The position numbers and the translations under genes were made by a program. The notes beneath the pieces were generated by a model. It saw only the letters and a list, made by a program, of their open reading frames with translations, had not been told where the DNA came from and searched no databases. Shown one piece after another: positions 51,123-60,924 of a stretch of 64,000 bases of DNA. The DNA is from CBDCFV01 sp963664625. Its GTDB lineage: Bacteria > Chloroflexota > Dehalococcoidia > Lucifugimonadales > UBA3495. Each line of letters opens with the position of its first letter. The first letter of the stretch is position 1. Location of the stretch: the NCBI GenBank assembly GCA_963664625.1, contig OY761541.1, forward strand, positions 3,038,001-3,102,000. The letters are read 5' to 3'.

Positions 51123-53429
51123 CTACTCCTTTTCCCAGAGAGCTTCCAGTACGGCGCCCGGCGACATGGGGAGGTTGGTCATCCTCACGCCTACGGCGTT
51201 ATGAATGGCGTTCGCGATGGCGGCCATCGGCGGTACTATGGGCACCTCGCCGACTCCTCTCACTCCATAGGGGTGGGTGGGATTGGCCACTTCCACGATA
51301 ACCGTGTCGATCATTGGCAGGTCGAGGCTGGTGGGCATACGGTAGTCCAGGAAACTGGAGTTGGCCATGTGCCCGTTCTGGTCGAAGAAGTACTCTTCGT
51401 TCAAGGCCCAGCCTATCCCTTGTGCTACACCGCCCTGGATTTGCCCCTCGACGTAGCTGGGATGGATGGCCTTTCCGGCGTCCTGAAGGGCGGTGTAACG
51501 GAGTATGTCCACCTTGCCGGTGTCAGGGTCTACTTCCACGTCAACGATGTGTACCGCGAAGGTGGAACCGGCTCCGCCCGGATCGACGTTGGCGCGGCCT
51601 ACGATGGGGCCGCCGGTGGAGTTCAGCCGGGCAGCCAACTGCTTGAAGGTAATCTTCAACTCCGGGTCCGACTTGTGGGCTATCACGCCGTCCTGGTAGT
51701 CCACGTCATCGGGCGAGACTTCCCAAATGCGGGCGGCGCGGTTGATCATCTGGCGGCGAACGTCTTGGGCCGCCTCGTAGCAGGCCCAACCGGTCTTGAA
51801 TGCAACCCCGCTCCCGCCGGTCATGGAGGTCCAGCCGATGGAGTCAGTGTCCCCGACTTGGGGGTTCACGTCCTCGGCGGCGATTCCCAGCACTTCGGCC
51901 AACTGCATCGCAACCGCGGCCCTGGTGCCGCCAATGTCCGGCGACCCCTCCACCAAGCTGATCGTTCCGTCCGCGTTGACGCTGGCGATGGCCGAGGACG
52001 GGCCGGTGCCGTTGAACCAGAACCCGGCGGCAACACCCCTGCCCCGGTTGGGGCCTTCGAGGCTGGCGGAGTAGTGGTCATGGTCTAATGCCGCCTGCAC
52101 CGTTTCCAGGAACCCGATACGCGGGAACACTGGCCCGGTCAAGCGCCTCGTACCCTCCTTGGCCCCGTTCAACATGCGGAATTCCAAGGGGTCCATGCCG
52201 ATCTTTTCACAGATCTCGTCGATGACGGTCTCCACCGCGTAGGCCGAGCCGGGCGCGCCCGGCGCGCGGTACGCCGCCGTCTTGGGCTTGTTCAGCACCA
52301 CGTCATAGCCTTCTATCTTGCCGTTGGCGATGTCGTAGGAAGCCAGCATACATTGGATGCCGGGGTTGATCGGCGATCCTGGGAATGCACCGGCTTCGTA
52401 TGCCAGGGTTGCGTCGGCGGCGGTAATCTTCCCTTCCTTGGTGACGCCAAGCTTGACCCTCATATAGCTGCCTGAGGTCGGCCCGGTGCCCTCGAAGACA
52501 TCGGCGCGGCTCATGGCGACCTTTACCGGCTGGCCGGTCTTCTTCGCCAGCATGGCCGCGACCGGCTCCAAGTAGACCAAGGTCTTGCCGCCGAACCCGC
52601 CGCCGATTTCCATGGGAACTACCTTGATGTTGGAAACCGGTACGCCCAGGATGTTGGCCGTCTGGTCCCTAACGTTGAAATGGCCTTGGCTGCTGCCCCA
52701 GATAGTAATGCGGCCGTCGCCGGCCCACAGCGCCGTGGCGGCATGGGGTTCGATGTAGCCTTGATGCACCGACTCGGTGCGGAACTCCCTCTCTACAACA
52801 ATGTCCGCTTCGGCGAAGCCCTTCTCGATGTCGCCGGCCTCGAAGAAGAAATGGTTGGCGATGTTGGTGCTCTTCCCGGGGTCGTCGTCAGACCGGAGGC
52901 CGCCCGGACGCATGTTGGGGTTGGTCGCGTTGGCCAGTCGCTCGTGGAGCACCGGCGCGTCATCCTTCATGGCTTCCAGGACGTCGACCACTGCGGGCAA
53001 GACCTCGTAATCTACGTCAATCAAATTCAACGCCTGCTCGGCGATGTGCGCGGAAGTCGCAGCCACGGCTGCAACCGCGTGTCCCTTGTACAGGGCCTTG
53101 TCGGCTGCCATGCAGTTGTTGCTCAGAAACTTGGGATTGACCATCGCCCCTTCGCCCAGGTCGATGACCCTTCCCGTAGGCTGGTTGAAATCAGCCGAGG
53201 TCACAACTCCCCTTACTCCGGGCAACGCCAAAGCCCGGCTGGCGTCTATGCTCTTGATCCTAGCGTGGGCGTGTGGACTTCTCAGCACCTTGGCGTGAAG
53301 CAGTCCCGGCAGGTTGATGTCCGCACTGTACCGGGCCCTTCCGGTAACCTTCTCCTCCCCGTCGTGGCGTACAGGCCTGCTGCCCACCACGTTATACTCT
53401 TGGTTAGATAAAACTATATTAGAAGTCAT
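51123..53429 (-). CDS. Molybdopterin-binding large subunit of a xanthine-dehydrogenase-type hydroxylase (second copy)
   Basis: A 768-residue Mo hydroxylase large subunit. It begins VVGSRPVRHDGEEKVTGRAR and has EIGGGFGGKTLVYLEPVAA (near residue 275) and KTAAYRAPGAPGSAYAVETV (near 368). TSMTGGSGVAFKTGWACYEA lies near 540, and the catalytic Glu is in PYGVRGVGEVPIVPPMAAIA (near 735). GGAGGT supports the ATG at 53429; the frame runs further upstream without family resemblance. As with the copy at 25.8 kb, no FeS or FAD subunit gene is adjacent. The immediate upstream neighbour is a hydantoinase, so a role in N-heterocycle hydroxylation is plausible but unproven. Confidence 0.92.
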   Translation of the reverse strand: MTSNIVLSNQEYNVVGSRPVRHDGEEKVTGRARYSADINLPGLLHAKVLRSPHAHARIKSIDASRALALPGVRGVVTSADFNQPTGRVIDLGEGAMVNPKFLSNNCMAADKALYKGHAVAAVAATSAHIAEQALNLIDVDYEVLPAVVDVLEAMKDDAPVLHERLANATNPNMRPGGLRSDDDPGKSTNIANHFFFEAGDIEKGFAEADIVVEREFRTESVHQGYIEPHAATALWAGDGRITIWGSSQGHFNVRDQTANILGVPVSNIKVVPMEIGGGFGGKTLVYLEPVAAMLAKKTGQPVKVAMSRADVFEGTGPTSGSYMRVKLGVTKEGKITAADATLAYEAGAFPGSPINPGIQCMLASYDIANGKIEGYDVVLNKPKTAAYRAPGAPGSAYAVETVIDEICEKIGMDPLEFRMLNGAKEGTRRLTGPVFPRIGFLETVQAALDHDHYSASLEGPNRGRGVAAGFWFNGTGPSSAIASVNADGTISLVEGSPDIGGTRAAVAMQLAEVLGIAAEDVNPQVGDTDSIGWTSMTGGSGVAFKTGWACYEAAQDVRRQMINRAARIWEVSPDDVDYQDGVIAHKSDPELKITFKQLAARLNSTGGPIVGRANVDPGGAGSTFAVHIVDVEVDPDTGKVDILRYTALQDAGKAIHPSYVEGQIQGGVAQGIGWALNEEYFFDQNGHMANSSFLDYRMPTSLDLPMIDTVIVEVANPTHPYGVRGVGEVPIVPPMAAIANAIHNAVGVRMTNLPMSPGAVLEALWEKE

Positions 53430-53586
53430 GGACGAATACCTCCGTCGTGTCGGCCCCGACCGGGCCGTTGCCAGGATTTTACCATACCCGAACAGGTAAT
53501 TGATTGACCGTAGTAAGGCTAAACGATTAACGATGCGCGGGCCGACAGCGCTCTTTGCAAGCGTTGGGTCCGCTGCCATGAATTAC

Positions 53587-55026
53587 TCAGCAGGCCGGAC
53601 GCCCCAATACTCCGGGCGCGACCCTTCTGTTCAACCACTGGCCGTCGCCCGTCTCTCCCAGCAGTTGCCCATCCTCTACTATCACCTTGCCGCGAAGGAT
53701 GGTCATAACGGGGTAGCCCCGGCACTCGAACCCTTCCCAGATGGAGTAGTCGGAATCGGCGTGTAGGTCGTCGAGGGTAAGGGTCTTGTTGAGGTTGGGG
53801 TCGTAAATGACCATATCAGCGTCGCTGCCGGCGGCGATGGCCCCCTTCCTGGGGTACATGCCGAGGATCTTGGCGGCGTTGGTGGAGGTGATGTCAGCGA
53901 ACCGCTCCAGCGAAATGCGTCCCGTGGACACCAGCTTGGTGTAGGTTACCGGCAACCGGGTCTCTATTCCGTTGTGCCCGCCGCATACCGTGTCGATGGT
54001 GTTGCCCGACATCTTCACGTCTTTGTAGGTCGTGTATTCGTCCGTGGCGGTGGTGCACAACGAGCCGTCGGCCAACCCTTCCTGCAACGCGTCCCGGTCA
54101 TCGGCGAACTTCAGGGCCGGGTAGGTATGTATCGCGGTGCCAATGGGTTGCCGGTAGTCGTCGCAGGTGAACTCCAGGTAGTTGTGCAGTGCTTCGCCGT
54201 AGACCGGTTGCTGCGCCCTCCTGGCCTCGGCGATCGCCGCAACCCCCTCCTTGGCGGTGGTGTGGACGAAGTAGATTCCCGTCTCGGTATGTTGGGCAAG
54301 GCGAAGGATTTTTCGGAAGGCTATGTCCTCCGACACGTTGTTGTGCACCAAGTGAAGGTTGTATCCCTGGTCCCTTTGCTCGCGCCGGAGTTTTGCTTCC
54401 ATGTAGGTAACAATGTCGTCGTCTTCGGCGTGAACGGCCATGATCCCGCCGTTCCGGGACACTTCGCCGAATATCTCCCACAAGTGACCGTAGGGACACC
54501 GGGCGGCGTTGAAGGTGGTGAAAATCTTGAAGCTGGCGACCCCGGATTGTATGGCTTCCCCTATTTCGCCAATCGTCGATGGTGAGACGGCGCCCGCCAG
54601 AATGTAATGAAACGCGAAGTCGGTATAGGAATGTCCGGTAAACGCCTCCCGCCGCTCGTCGACCTGCTGCATGATGGGGTCTGATGACGGAGAGTCTCCC
54701 GGCGTTATGGGCAGGTTGCCGGCGAAGTCAATGAATGTCGTAACCCCGCCAAACGCCGCCGCCCGACTGGCGGCTTCCGGGGGCTGGGTTATTACCTCCG
54801 AGCGGCCGGCCCATACCTTGGGCACCGGGATGCCGATGTGAGTGTGGGGCTCTATTCCGCCTGGGAAAACGATCTTGCCCGTGGCATCGATCGTCCTTCC
54901 TGCCTCCGCTTGCAACGTGCCTGGGGAGGCAAGAACAGCGATCTGCTCTCCTTGGATGCCAATATCCATCTCGCTGGCGCCCGATGGCGTCACCGCAGTG
55001 CCGCCCCGGATAATCAAGTCCAACAT
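53587..55026 (-). CDS. D-hydantoinase/dihydropyrimidinase
   Basis: A 479-residue cyclic amidohydrolase. The metal site is complete: His61 and His63 in GGIEPHTHIG, Lys167 in SGVASFKIFTTF, His199 in IMAVHAED, His255 in YFVHTTAKEG and Asp329 in CTTATDEYTTY. EALHNYLEFTCDDYRQPIG matches the substrate-loop Tyr region, and GMYPRKGAIAAGSDADMVIY the C-terminal signature. Closer to true hydantoinases than the copy at 16.9 kb. GGGAGG precedes the ATG. Same strand and 157 bases upstream of the second Mo hydroxylase. Confidence 0.93.
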   Translation of the reverse strand: MLDLIIRGGTAVTPSGASEMDIGIQGEQIAVLASPGTLQAEAGRTIDATGKIVFPGGIEPHTHIGIPVPKVWAGRSEVITQPPEAASRAAAFGGVTTFIDFAGNLPITPGDSPSSDPIMQQVDERREAFTGHSYTDFAFHYILAGAVSPSTIGEIGEAIQSGVASFKIFTTFNAARCPYGHLWEIFGEVSRNGGIMAVHAEDDDIVTYMEAKLRREQRDQGYNLHLVHNNVSEDIAFRKILRLAQHTETGIYFVHTTAKEGVAAIAEARRAQQPVYGEALHNYLEFTCDDYRQPIGTAIHTYPALKFADDRDALQEGLADGSLCTTATDEYTTYKDVKMSGNTIDTVCGGHNGIETRLPVTYTKLVSTGRISLERFADITSTNAAKILGMYPRKGAIAAGSDADMVIYDPNLNKTLTLDDLHADSDYSIWEGFECRGYPVMTILRGKVIVEDGQLLGETGDGQWLNRRVAPGVLGRPAC

Positions 55027-55112
55027 TTCGAACCTCCCGTCTGCATTTCATCCACCGCCGGCGTTTTCACGCCCTGCGGGAGACCTGGGGACTGGGGTTC
55101 CACGCTGTTGTT

Positions 55113-55826
55113 TCACGACCCGGCGTCGATGGCTATAGGAGCGGCCAGCGTCGCCGGTATCCAATCACTGAGCAACTGTTCCAACTCGTCCTTGCACTCG
55201 TCCAACCGGTGTTCCGCACCCTCGTAGAGCACCAGTTCCTTTGGTTCCCGGGCATGGTCATATATCTGCTGCGAACAATAGAAGGGCAAGCGCGTGTCAG
55301 CCTTTCCGTGGACCAGGAGCAACGGGCGCGGCGAGACCAACGGGGCCGGGTCCGCCCCGTAGGTCTGGGACGACAGGCAGACCACACCCTTTACGTGGGT
55401 GCTGCCCGCCCCGGCGCAAATCACCACCGCGCCGCCGAATGAGTGGCCGACCACCACGACGGGCTGGTATTCTAACCCTTTGAAGAACGCCACGCCCGCC
55501 AGCAGGTCCAGGACGCACTCGGGCAGATGGTTAGGCTTGCGATAGTCCAACCGCAGCGACGTGATGCCTTGGGTTACGAACTGCTCGGCCAGCCTGGTGT
55601 AGGTGCCGCCGCCCGGCCCGCCGTAGCCGCCGCGGGCGCCGTAGACCCAGATCACGGCCAATCGGGAGTCCTTTGCTTGGTGCAATATCCCCGGTATGTC
55701 GCCGCGATTGGTCCGAATGGCCAGCCCTTCGCCCGGCTCAGTTTCCGGCGGCGTCCAGGAATAAACGCCGCGGATCTGCATGGCTATCTCTTCCTGGCCG
55801 GTCCTCGGCGTCGATTCCTGGCTCAT
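55113..55826 (-). CDS. Alpha/beta hydrolase (dienelactone-hydrolase/AB_hydrolase type)
   Basis: A 237-residue alpha/beta hydrolase. IWVYGARGGYGGPGGG forms the oxyanion loop (near residue 59), VVVVGHSFGGAVVICAG carries the nucleophile Ser (near 128), HGKADTRLPF the acid and YEGAEHRLDE the His (near 209). The ATG has GAGGTAG upstream. Its C-terminal 15 residues are small and hydrophobic. Likely part of a minus-strand run with hydantoinase and Mo hydroxylase. Confidence 0.85.
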   Translation of the reverse strand: MSQESTPRTGQEEIAMQIRGVYSWTPPETEPGEGLAIRTNRGDIPGILHQAKDSRLAVIWVYGARGGYGGPGGGTYTRLAEQFVTQGITSLRLDYRKPNHLPECVLDLLAGVAFFKGLEYQPVVVVGHSFGGAVVICAGAGSTHVKGVVCLSSQTYGADPAPLVSPRPLLLVHGKADTRLPFYCSQQIYDHAREPKELVLYEGAEHRLDECKDELEQLLSDWIPATLAAPIAIDAGS

Positions 55827-55869
55827 GGACTACCTCAACTAACAGGAATGTCTAAGGACTAACGCCAAT

Positions 55870-55895
55870 GGATTCCCGCCTGCGCGGGAATGACG
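55870..55895 (-). repeat. Dispersed palindromic repeat core, reverse orientation
   Basis: GGATTCCCGCCTGCGCGGGA then ATGACG, the reverse complement of the variant core found at 40845, between two hydrolase genes. Confidence 0.8.
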
Positions 55896-55928
55896 GTGGC
55901 TGATGCGCCGTTTCTTGAGGTAGTTTCC

Positions 55929-56768
55929 TTAGTTCAGGAAGGGCCGCACCGCGTCGAAGAAGCCTTCGGGGTTGTCTTCGAACACCATGTGTCCGGCCTT
56001 CTCCACTTCCACCAGCTTGCCGTTGGGCAGCGTATCGACCATTCGCTGTGCGGTCTCCGGGGTCAACAGGTCGGTCTCGGTGCCGCGCACGACCAGGGTT
56101 GGGCAAGTGATTTTCGGGAGCGCGGGCCACAGGTCCAATGTTGGGGCAACGTCGCCCCGCCGTCTTGACTCCCGTATCTCGCGGTCGTAACGCCAGCCGA
56201 ATTTGCCGTTGGGCAACTCTTTGCTTGCGTACTGCAACCGGCGGCGCATGACCCGCTCAGGAGCAAAGCGGTTCTGCTTGTTCATGTAAGTGAACAGGTC
56301 CTCGAACGTGTCGAACTCCTCCGGCACGTTGATGACCTCCTGGGCGATCCGGTTGCTGCCGCGCGGGTCCAGGTCCGGGCCAACGTCAACCAGAACAAGT
56401 TGCTTCAGCTTTTCGGGGTATTGAGAGGCGAAGAGCATACTGTTGCGCCCGCCCATGGAATGTCCTATCAGTATGAAGGAGTCAAGGGCCAGGGTGTCGC
56501 AAAAGCCGGCCAGGTCGGCCACAAATGCGGGGGTGGTGTAATCGCCGTCCTTGGCCCAGTCGGTCTCGCCCCGTCCCCGTTGGTCGAGGGCCAGCACTTG
56601 GTAGTCCTGGCATATCGCCGCCGAAAAGTCGTCCCAGGAATGTCCGTGTCCCCTGAGGCCGTGCAGCAATACGACAATGGGCTTGCCCTCATTCCCCCAA
56701 TCGAGGTAGTGCAGGTTCAGGCCGTTCGTTGTCACCGTTGCGTCCCGAGGTTGAACCTTGGTAGTCAT
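55929..56768 (-). CDS. Alpha/beta hydrolase, epoxide-hydrolase/haloperoxidase-like
   Basis: A 279-residue alpha/beta hydrolase. The N-terminus LHYLDWGNEGKPIVVLLHGL RG-type oxyanion loop (HGLRGHGHSWDDF) precedes the nucleophile elbow FILIGHSMGGRNSMLFA (Ser near residue 103). A cap with EVINVPEEFDTFEDLFTYMN follows, then the acid in VVRGTETDLLTPETAQRM and the His in EKAGHMVFEDNPEGF (near 263). A Ser nucleophile points to ester or peroxide chemistry rather than true epoxide hydrolysis. GGGAGGGT precedes the ATG. Confidence 0.87.
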   Translation of the reverse strand: MTTKVQPRDATVTTNGLNLHYLDWGNEGKPIVVLLHGLRGHGHSWDDFSAAICQDYQVLALDQRGRGETDWAKDGDYTTPAFVADLAGFCDTLALDSFILIGHSMGGRNSMLFASQYPEKLKQLVLVDVGPDLDPRGSNRIAQEVINVPEEFDTFEDLFTYMNKQNRFAPERVMRRRLQYASKELPNGKFGWRYDREIRESRRRGDVAPTLDLWPALPKITCPTLVVRGTETDLLTPETAQRMVDTLPNGKLVEVEKAGHMVFEDNPEGFFDAVRPFLN

Positions 56769-56873
56769 GTTTCACCCTCCCATCAGGATATTTGGCTACG
56801 TTGAGAAGTTGCCCCAGTTTAGCAACACTCACGGCCTAAATAAAGCGCACGCGAATTGCTAACGGCTTTGGGT

Positions 56874-57092
56874 TCATCCCGCTTGTTTATCACGGTTGGG
56901 CTGGGATACGGCTACGTTGACTTGGGCCAGGTCAGCTATCCGGCCAGCGTCGAAAATTTCGAGTGCGATTACCCGGTCCTCCGCATCGAAGTCCACGACG
57001 ACTCCAGGCAGAATTTCTTTGGATTCTTTCACCGACTTGGAGGCCAGGATAATAGACAGAGTATCCACATCGGCGTCGTAACTAACTTCCAT
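56874..57092 (-). CDS. DUF2283-family small protein
   Basis: A 72-residue protein with the family pattern VSYDADVDTLSIILAS, then LPGVVVDFDAEDRVIALEIF and DAGR. A small beta-rich fold of unknown function, often found near toxin-antitoxin or accessory genes. The ATG has GGAGG five bases upstream. Confidence 0.82.
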   Translation of the reverse strand: MEVSYDADVDTLSIILASKSVKESKEILPGVVVDFDAEDRVIALEIFDAGRIADLAQVNVAVSQPNRDKQAG

Positions 57093-57142
57093 AATGCCTC
57101 CAGTTTAGCATCGTAGTCGCCTCCACCATAACGCACCGCCAA

Positions 57143-57171
57143 TTGACGCTGCTATAGGCCGTTGATACACT
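57143..57171 (+). promoter_or_regulatory. Promoter of the acetyl-xylan-esterase-like gene
   Basis: TTGACG (57143-57148) and TACACT (57166-57171), 17 bases apart, about 100 bases before the GTG start. Confidence 0.55.
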
Positions 57172-57279
57172 CGCGCCAAAGGATCATTTCATTGCCTTAT
57201 CCCGAAAGCCACTAGGAGTCTATCAGCGTTAACGCATCAAACATTGATGGTATAGAACGCGAGTAAGGAGGTTACACAC

Positions 57280-58182
57280 GTGCCAACGCAAGAAATCCGG
57301 AATTTCTGGGACAAGACGCGGGAACAACTGGCCGAGGTGGAAATGGACCCCCGCGTAGAGTTGGTGGAGGACGCCGATCAGTTCACTCAAGAAGGACGCA
57401 TCAAATCCAGGAACATCTACCGTGTCACTATGACCAGTTTCGGAGGCAAGCGTATCCGGGCTTGGTATGCCACCCCCTCCGGCCAGCCGCCTAGTCATGG
57501 GTGGCCGGCGATTATGGAGGTCCCCGGATACGCCGGCGTCATGCCCTTGCCGGTCCACCTGCTCCAATACGGCTACGCCACGCTGTCCCTGTTTCCCCGG
57601 AGCCAGGGCGAGAGCCTGCATGAATGGGAGATAGAACACGGCACCAGGCTGGTATACAACGTCACCGACCGCGACAGTTACTACTACCGCGGCGCATATA
57701 TGGACTGCGTCAGGGGCTTGGACTTCCTGTGCAGTCGCCCGGAGGTGGATACGACGCGGATCGGAGTGTTGGGGTTCAGCCAAGGCGGAGGGTTGACCTT
57801 GGCGACGGCGGCCTTGGACCAGCGGGTCTCGGCTGCGGCGGCCGGAGTGCCGTGGCTGTGCAACTTCCCCGTGGCCGCGGACATCACTTCCTCGCCCTAC
57901 GTCGAGCTGTACGACTACCTGCAGGAGCATCCGCAGAAGCGGGATGCCGTGCTGGAAAACCTGACCTACTTCGACCAGCTAAGCTTGGCGGACGCCATCG
58001 AGTGCCCGACGATAGTGGGGGCGTCGACGATAGACGACGTGCACCCCCTGAGCACCGTCATGCCGGTGTTCGAGAAGATACGCTCGATGAAGTCCATCGT
58101 CATCTATCCCGACTTGGACCACGAATACCGGACCGACTTTACCCAGCAGGGCAAGACCTGGATGGACCGCTACCTGCGCTAA
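57280..58182 (+). CDS. Acetyl-xylan-esterase (AXE1)-like alpha/beta hydrolase
   Basis: A 300-residue serine hydrolase of the AXE1/cephalosporin-C-deacetylase type. VTMTSFGGKRIRAWYATPSG lies near residue 50 and FPRSQGESLHEWEIEHGTRL, the typical Arg-Gly-Gln oxyanion segment, near 106. GVLGFSQGGGLTLATAA carries the nucleophile (near 166) and PDLDHEYRTDF the His (near 282). GTG start with AAGGAGG eight bases upstream. Convergent with leuS, seven bases apart. Deacylation of sugars or small esters is likely. Confidence 0.87.
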   Translation: MPTQEIRNFWDKTREQLAEVEMDPRVELVEDADQFTQEGRIKSRNIYRVTMTSFGGKRIRAWYATPSGQPPSHGWPAIMEVPGYAGVMPLPVHLLQYGYATLSLFPRSQGESLHEWEIEHGTRLVYNVTDRDSYYYRGAYMDCVRGLDFLCSRPEVDTTRIGVLGFSQGGGLTLATAALDQRVSAAAAGVPWLCNFPVAADITSSPYVELYDYLQEHPQKRDAVLENLTYFDQLSLADAIECPTIVGASTIDDVHPLSTVMPVFEKIRSMKSIVIYPDLDHEYRTDFTQQGKTWMDRYLR

Positions 58183-58189
58183 AAGGCGG

Positions 58190-60694
58190 TTACCGCACCA
58201 CCAGGTTGACCAAGCGCCCGGGAACGTAGATGGCCTTGCTCACCGCTTTGCCCTCGGTGTAACTGCGGATTCGCGGGCTGGCCAACGCGAGTTCCTGGGC
58301 GGCCTGTTCCTCTATATCCGCTGGCACTTCCAAGCGGTCCCTTACCTTGCCGTTGACCTGCACTACCAGGGTCACGGTGTCCTCGGCCGCTAGGTCGTCG
58401 TCCCACGATGGGAAGGACTGCTGGTGGATGCTGTAAGGGCGACCCGTTCGCTCCCACATCTCTTCCGAAAGGTGGGGTGCTATGGGGGCCAGCACCAGCA
58501 GGAATTTCTCTACGCACTCCCGCCATACGTCGGAGTCAACGCTTCCGTCGGACCAGACCTTGTTCAGGTGGTTCGACAATTCCATGAGTGAGGCGATGGC
58601 AGTGTTGAATTTGAACCGGTCCAGGTCGTTGTAGCACTTGCGGATGGTCTGGTGCAGCAGCCGCAGGGTCTCTCGCGAGTCCTTGTTCCCGGCGCCGTTG
58701 GCGGATGGCGCACCGGTCCCTGGCCCGTCCAGGTCAGAGGGGTCACGGCCCAGTATCTCCCACACCCGGTTCAACCATCTTGCCACTCCGTTGATCCCAA
58801 CCTCGCTCCACGGCCCTCCCTGGTCCCACGGCCCGATGAACATCAGGAAGCAGCGCACCGCATCGGCTCCAAGGTCGGTGACTACCTCGTCCGGGTTCAC
58901 CACGTTGCCCCGGCTCTTGCTCATCTTCTCGTGGTCTTCCCCAAGGATGACTCCTTGGTTGAACAACCGCAGGAAGGGCTCCTCGAAGTCAACGATCCCC
59001 ATATCGTAGAGTCCCTTGATGAAGAAACGGGAATACAACAGGTGCATCACCGCATGTTCGGCGCCGCCGGTATATTGGTCCACCGGCAGCCAATGCTTCC
59101 CCGCCGCCGGCTCGAAGGGAGCGTCGACGCTGTTGGGGCTTATATACCGCAGCATGTACCAGGACGAGTCGAAAAAAGTGTCCATGGTGTCGGTCTCCCG
59201 GCGGGCCGGGCCATTGCAACGGTAACAAGTAGTGTTCAGGAACTCCGGGTTGGCCGCCAAGGGCGATCCTCCCCCCGTGGGGATGTATTCGGCGTCGGTT
59301 GGAAGCAGCACCGGCAGGTCCTCTTCCGGGATGGGGACGATACCGCACTGATCGCAGTAGACCACGGGAATAGGCGTGCCCCAATAGCGCTGGCGGGAAA
59401 TCAGCCAGTCCCGGATCCGGTATGACACGGCCCTCCGTCCCCAGTTCCTCTTTTCGATGTCGTTAGCGATGGCGACCTTGCCTTCCTCGTTGGTAAAACC
59501 ATCGTAAGGGCCGGAGTTGGTCATAAACCCTTCGTCCACGTATGCTTCCGTCAGGTCGCTGCCGTCCCAGGTTATCGGCGCGATCACTATCCTGATGGGC
59601 AATCGGTACTTCCGGGCGAAAACGAAGTCCCGGGTGTCGTGGGCCGGAACGCCCATCACCGCGCCGGTGCCGTAGGTCATCAACACATAGTCGCCGATAA
59701 AGATGGGCACCCGCTCGCCATTGAGCCGGTTGACGGCGTATGCGCCGGTGAAGACGCCGGTCTTCTCGGTCTCGGTGGAGAGGCGGTCTATCTCCGAAGT
59801 CCGGCGGGCTTGAGCTATGTACTCATCCACTTGCGGGCGTTGCTCCTCGGTAGTCAGCCGGTCCACCAAAGGGTGCTCCGGCGCCAGCACCAGGAAGGTA
59901 ACGCCGAATATGGTGTCGATCCGGGTAGTGAAGGTGGAAATCACCCTCTCCTCCAAGCCGTACTCTGAAATGTCGAAGGAAATCTCGACGCCCTCGCTCC
60001 GGCCGATCCAGTTGTTCTGCATGGTCAGTATTTTTTCCGGCCAGTCCACCAAGCCGCTGAAGTCCAGCAACCGGTCGGCATAATCGGTAATGCGGAAGAA
60101 CCACTGTTCCAGGTCTCTGCGGGTAATGAGTGTATTGCACCGCTCGCAGTTGCCCGCCACCACCTGCTCGTTGGCCAATACCGTCTGGCATGAAGGACAC
60201 CAGACCACCGGGGCCTTGGCCCGGTAAGCCAAGCCATGCTCCAGGAATTTCAGGAAAAACCACTGGTTCCACCGGTAATATTCGGGCAGGCAGCACACTA
60301 TCTCCCTGTCCCAGTCATATATGGCGCCGATGGAGCGGAGTTGGCCCCGCATCGTCTCGACGTTGTCCATGGTCCAGGTGTAGGGGTGAATTCCCCGACT
60401 GATGGCGGCATTTTCCGCTGGCAAGCCGAAAGCGTCGAACCCGATGGGGTGCAGAACGTTGTAACCCTGCATCCGGCGGAAACGGGCGTGACAGTCGGAC
60501 AAAGCCAAGGCGTACCAGTGTCCGATGTGAAGGTCGCCGGACGGGTAAGGGTACATGGTCATTTCGTACCACTTGGGCCTGGGATCGTCATCTTCAACAC
60601 GGTGAAGGCCGTCGTCCGCCCAGCGTTGTTGCCACTTCCGGTCAATGGCTTCCGGATCGTAACGTAACTCCACACGTCTTTGACGGGTAGCCAT
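58190..60694 (-). CDS. leuS: Leucyl-tRNA synthetase
   Basis: An 834-residue class-Ia synthetase. HIGH is seen as MYPYPSGDLHIGHWYALALS (near residue 50) and KMSKS as HEKMSKSRGNVVNPDEV (near 590). The CP1 editing domain (about 225-420) contains TRIDTIFGVTFLVLAPEHPL and YGTGAVMGVPAHDTRDFVFA, with the conserved editing Asp. A zinc-ribbon-like CPSCQTVLANEQVVAGNCER lies near 165. The C-terminal anticodon and tail domains are complete. GAGGTG precedes the ATG. Confidence 0.96.
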   Translation of the reverse strand: MATRQRRVELRYDPEAIDRKWQQRWADDGLHRVEDDDPRPKWYEMTMYPYPSGDLHIGHWYALALSDCHARFRRMQGYNVLHPIGFDAFGLPAENAAISRGIHPYTWTMDNVETMRGQLRSIGAIYDWDREIVCCLPEYYRWNQWFFLKFLEHGLAYRAKAPVVWCPSCQTVLANEQVVAGNCERCNTLITRRDLEQWFFRITDYADRLLDFSGLVDWPEKILTMQNNWIGRSEGVEISFDISEYGLEERVISTFTTRIDTIFGVTFLVLAPEHPLVDRLTTEEQRPQVDEYIAQARRTSEIDRLSTETEKTGVFTGAYAVNRLNGERVPIFIGDYVLMTYGTGAVMGVPAHDTRDFVFARKYRLPIRIVIAPITWDGSDLTEAYVDEGFMTNSGPYDGFTNEEGKVAIANDIEKRNWGRRAVSYRIRDWLISRQRYWGTPIPVVYCDQCGIVPIPEEDLPVLLPTDAEYIPTGGGSPLAANPEFLNTTCYRCNGPARRETDTMDTFFDSSWYMLRYISPNSVDAPFEPAAGKHWLPVDQYTGGAEHAVMHLLYSRFFIKGLYDMGIVDFEEPFLRLFNQGVILGEDHEKMSKSRGNVVNPDEVVTDLGADAVRCFLMFIGPWDQGGPWSEVGINGVARWLNRVWEILGRDPSDLDGPGTGAPSANGAGNKDSRETLRLLHQTIRKCYNDLDRFKFNTAIASLMELSNHLNKVWSDGSVDSDVWRECVEKFLLVLAPIAPHLSEEMWERTGRPYSIHQQSFPSWDDDLAAEDTVTLVVQVNGKVRDRLEVPADIEEQAAQELALASPRIRSYTEGKAVSKAIYVPGRLVNLVVR

Positions 60695-60730
60695 TCAATC
60701 ACCTCGTTCCATAAGAGCTTGCCCCGGCCC

Positions 60731-60756
60731 GGATTCCCGCCTTCGCGGGAAGGACG
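60731..60756 (-). repeat. Dispersed palindromic repeat, reverse orientation
   Basis: GGATTCCCGCCTTCGCGGGA then AGGACG; one change from the core in the distal arm. In the leuS/ktrB divergent region. Confidence 0.75.
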
Positions 60757-60924
60757 GGGAAGGGAGGAATACTTCAACATCTTAGCACACATACCCATAA
60801 AGTCATGGAAAACAACAATGCTATCGGCTTCACGAGTTGCTGAAACTGGAATCGCATCGGTTCTGTGATAAGCTGGGCGACAGGAATCCACGCGACCGGC
60901 TGCCAACGGAGGACCCCATTGGCG

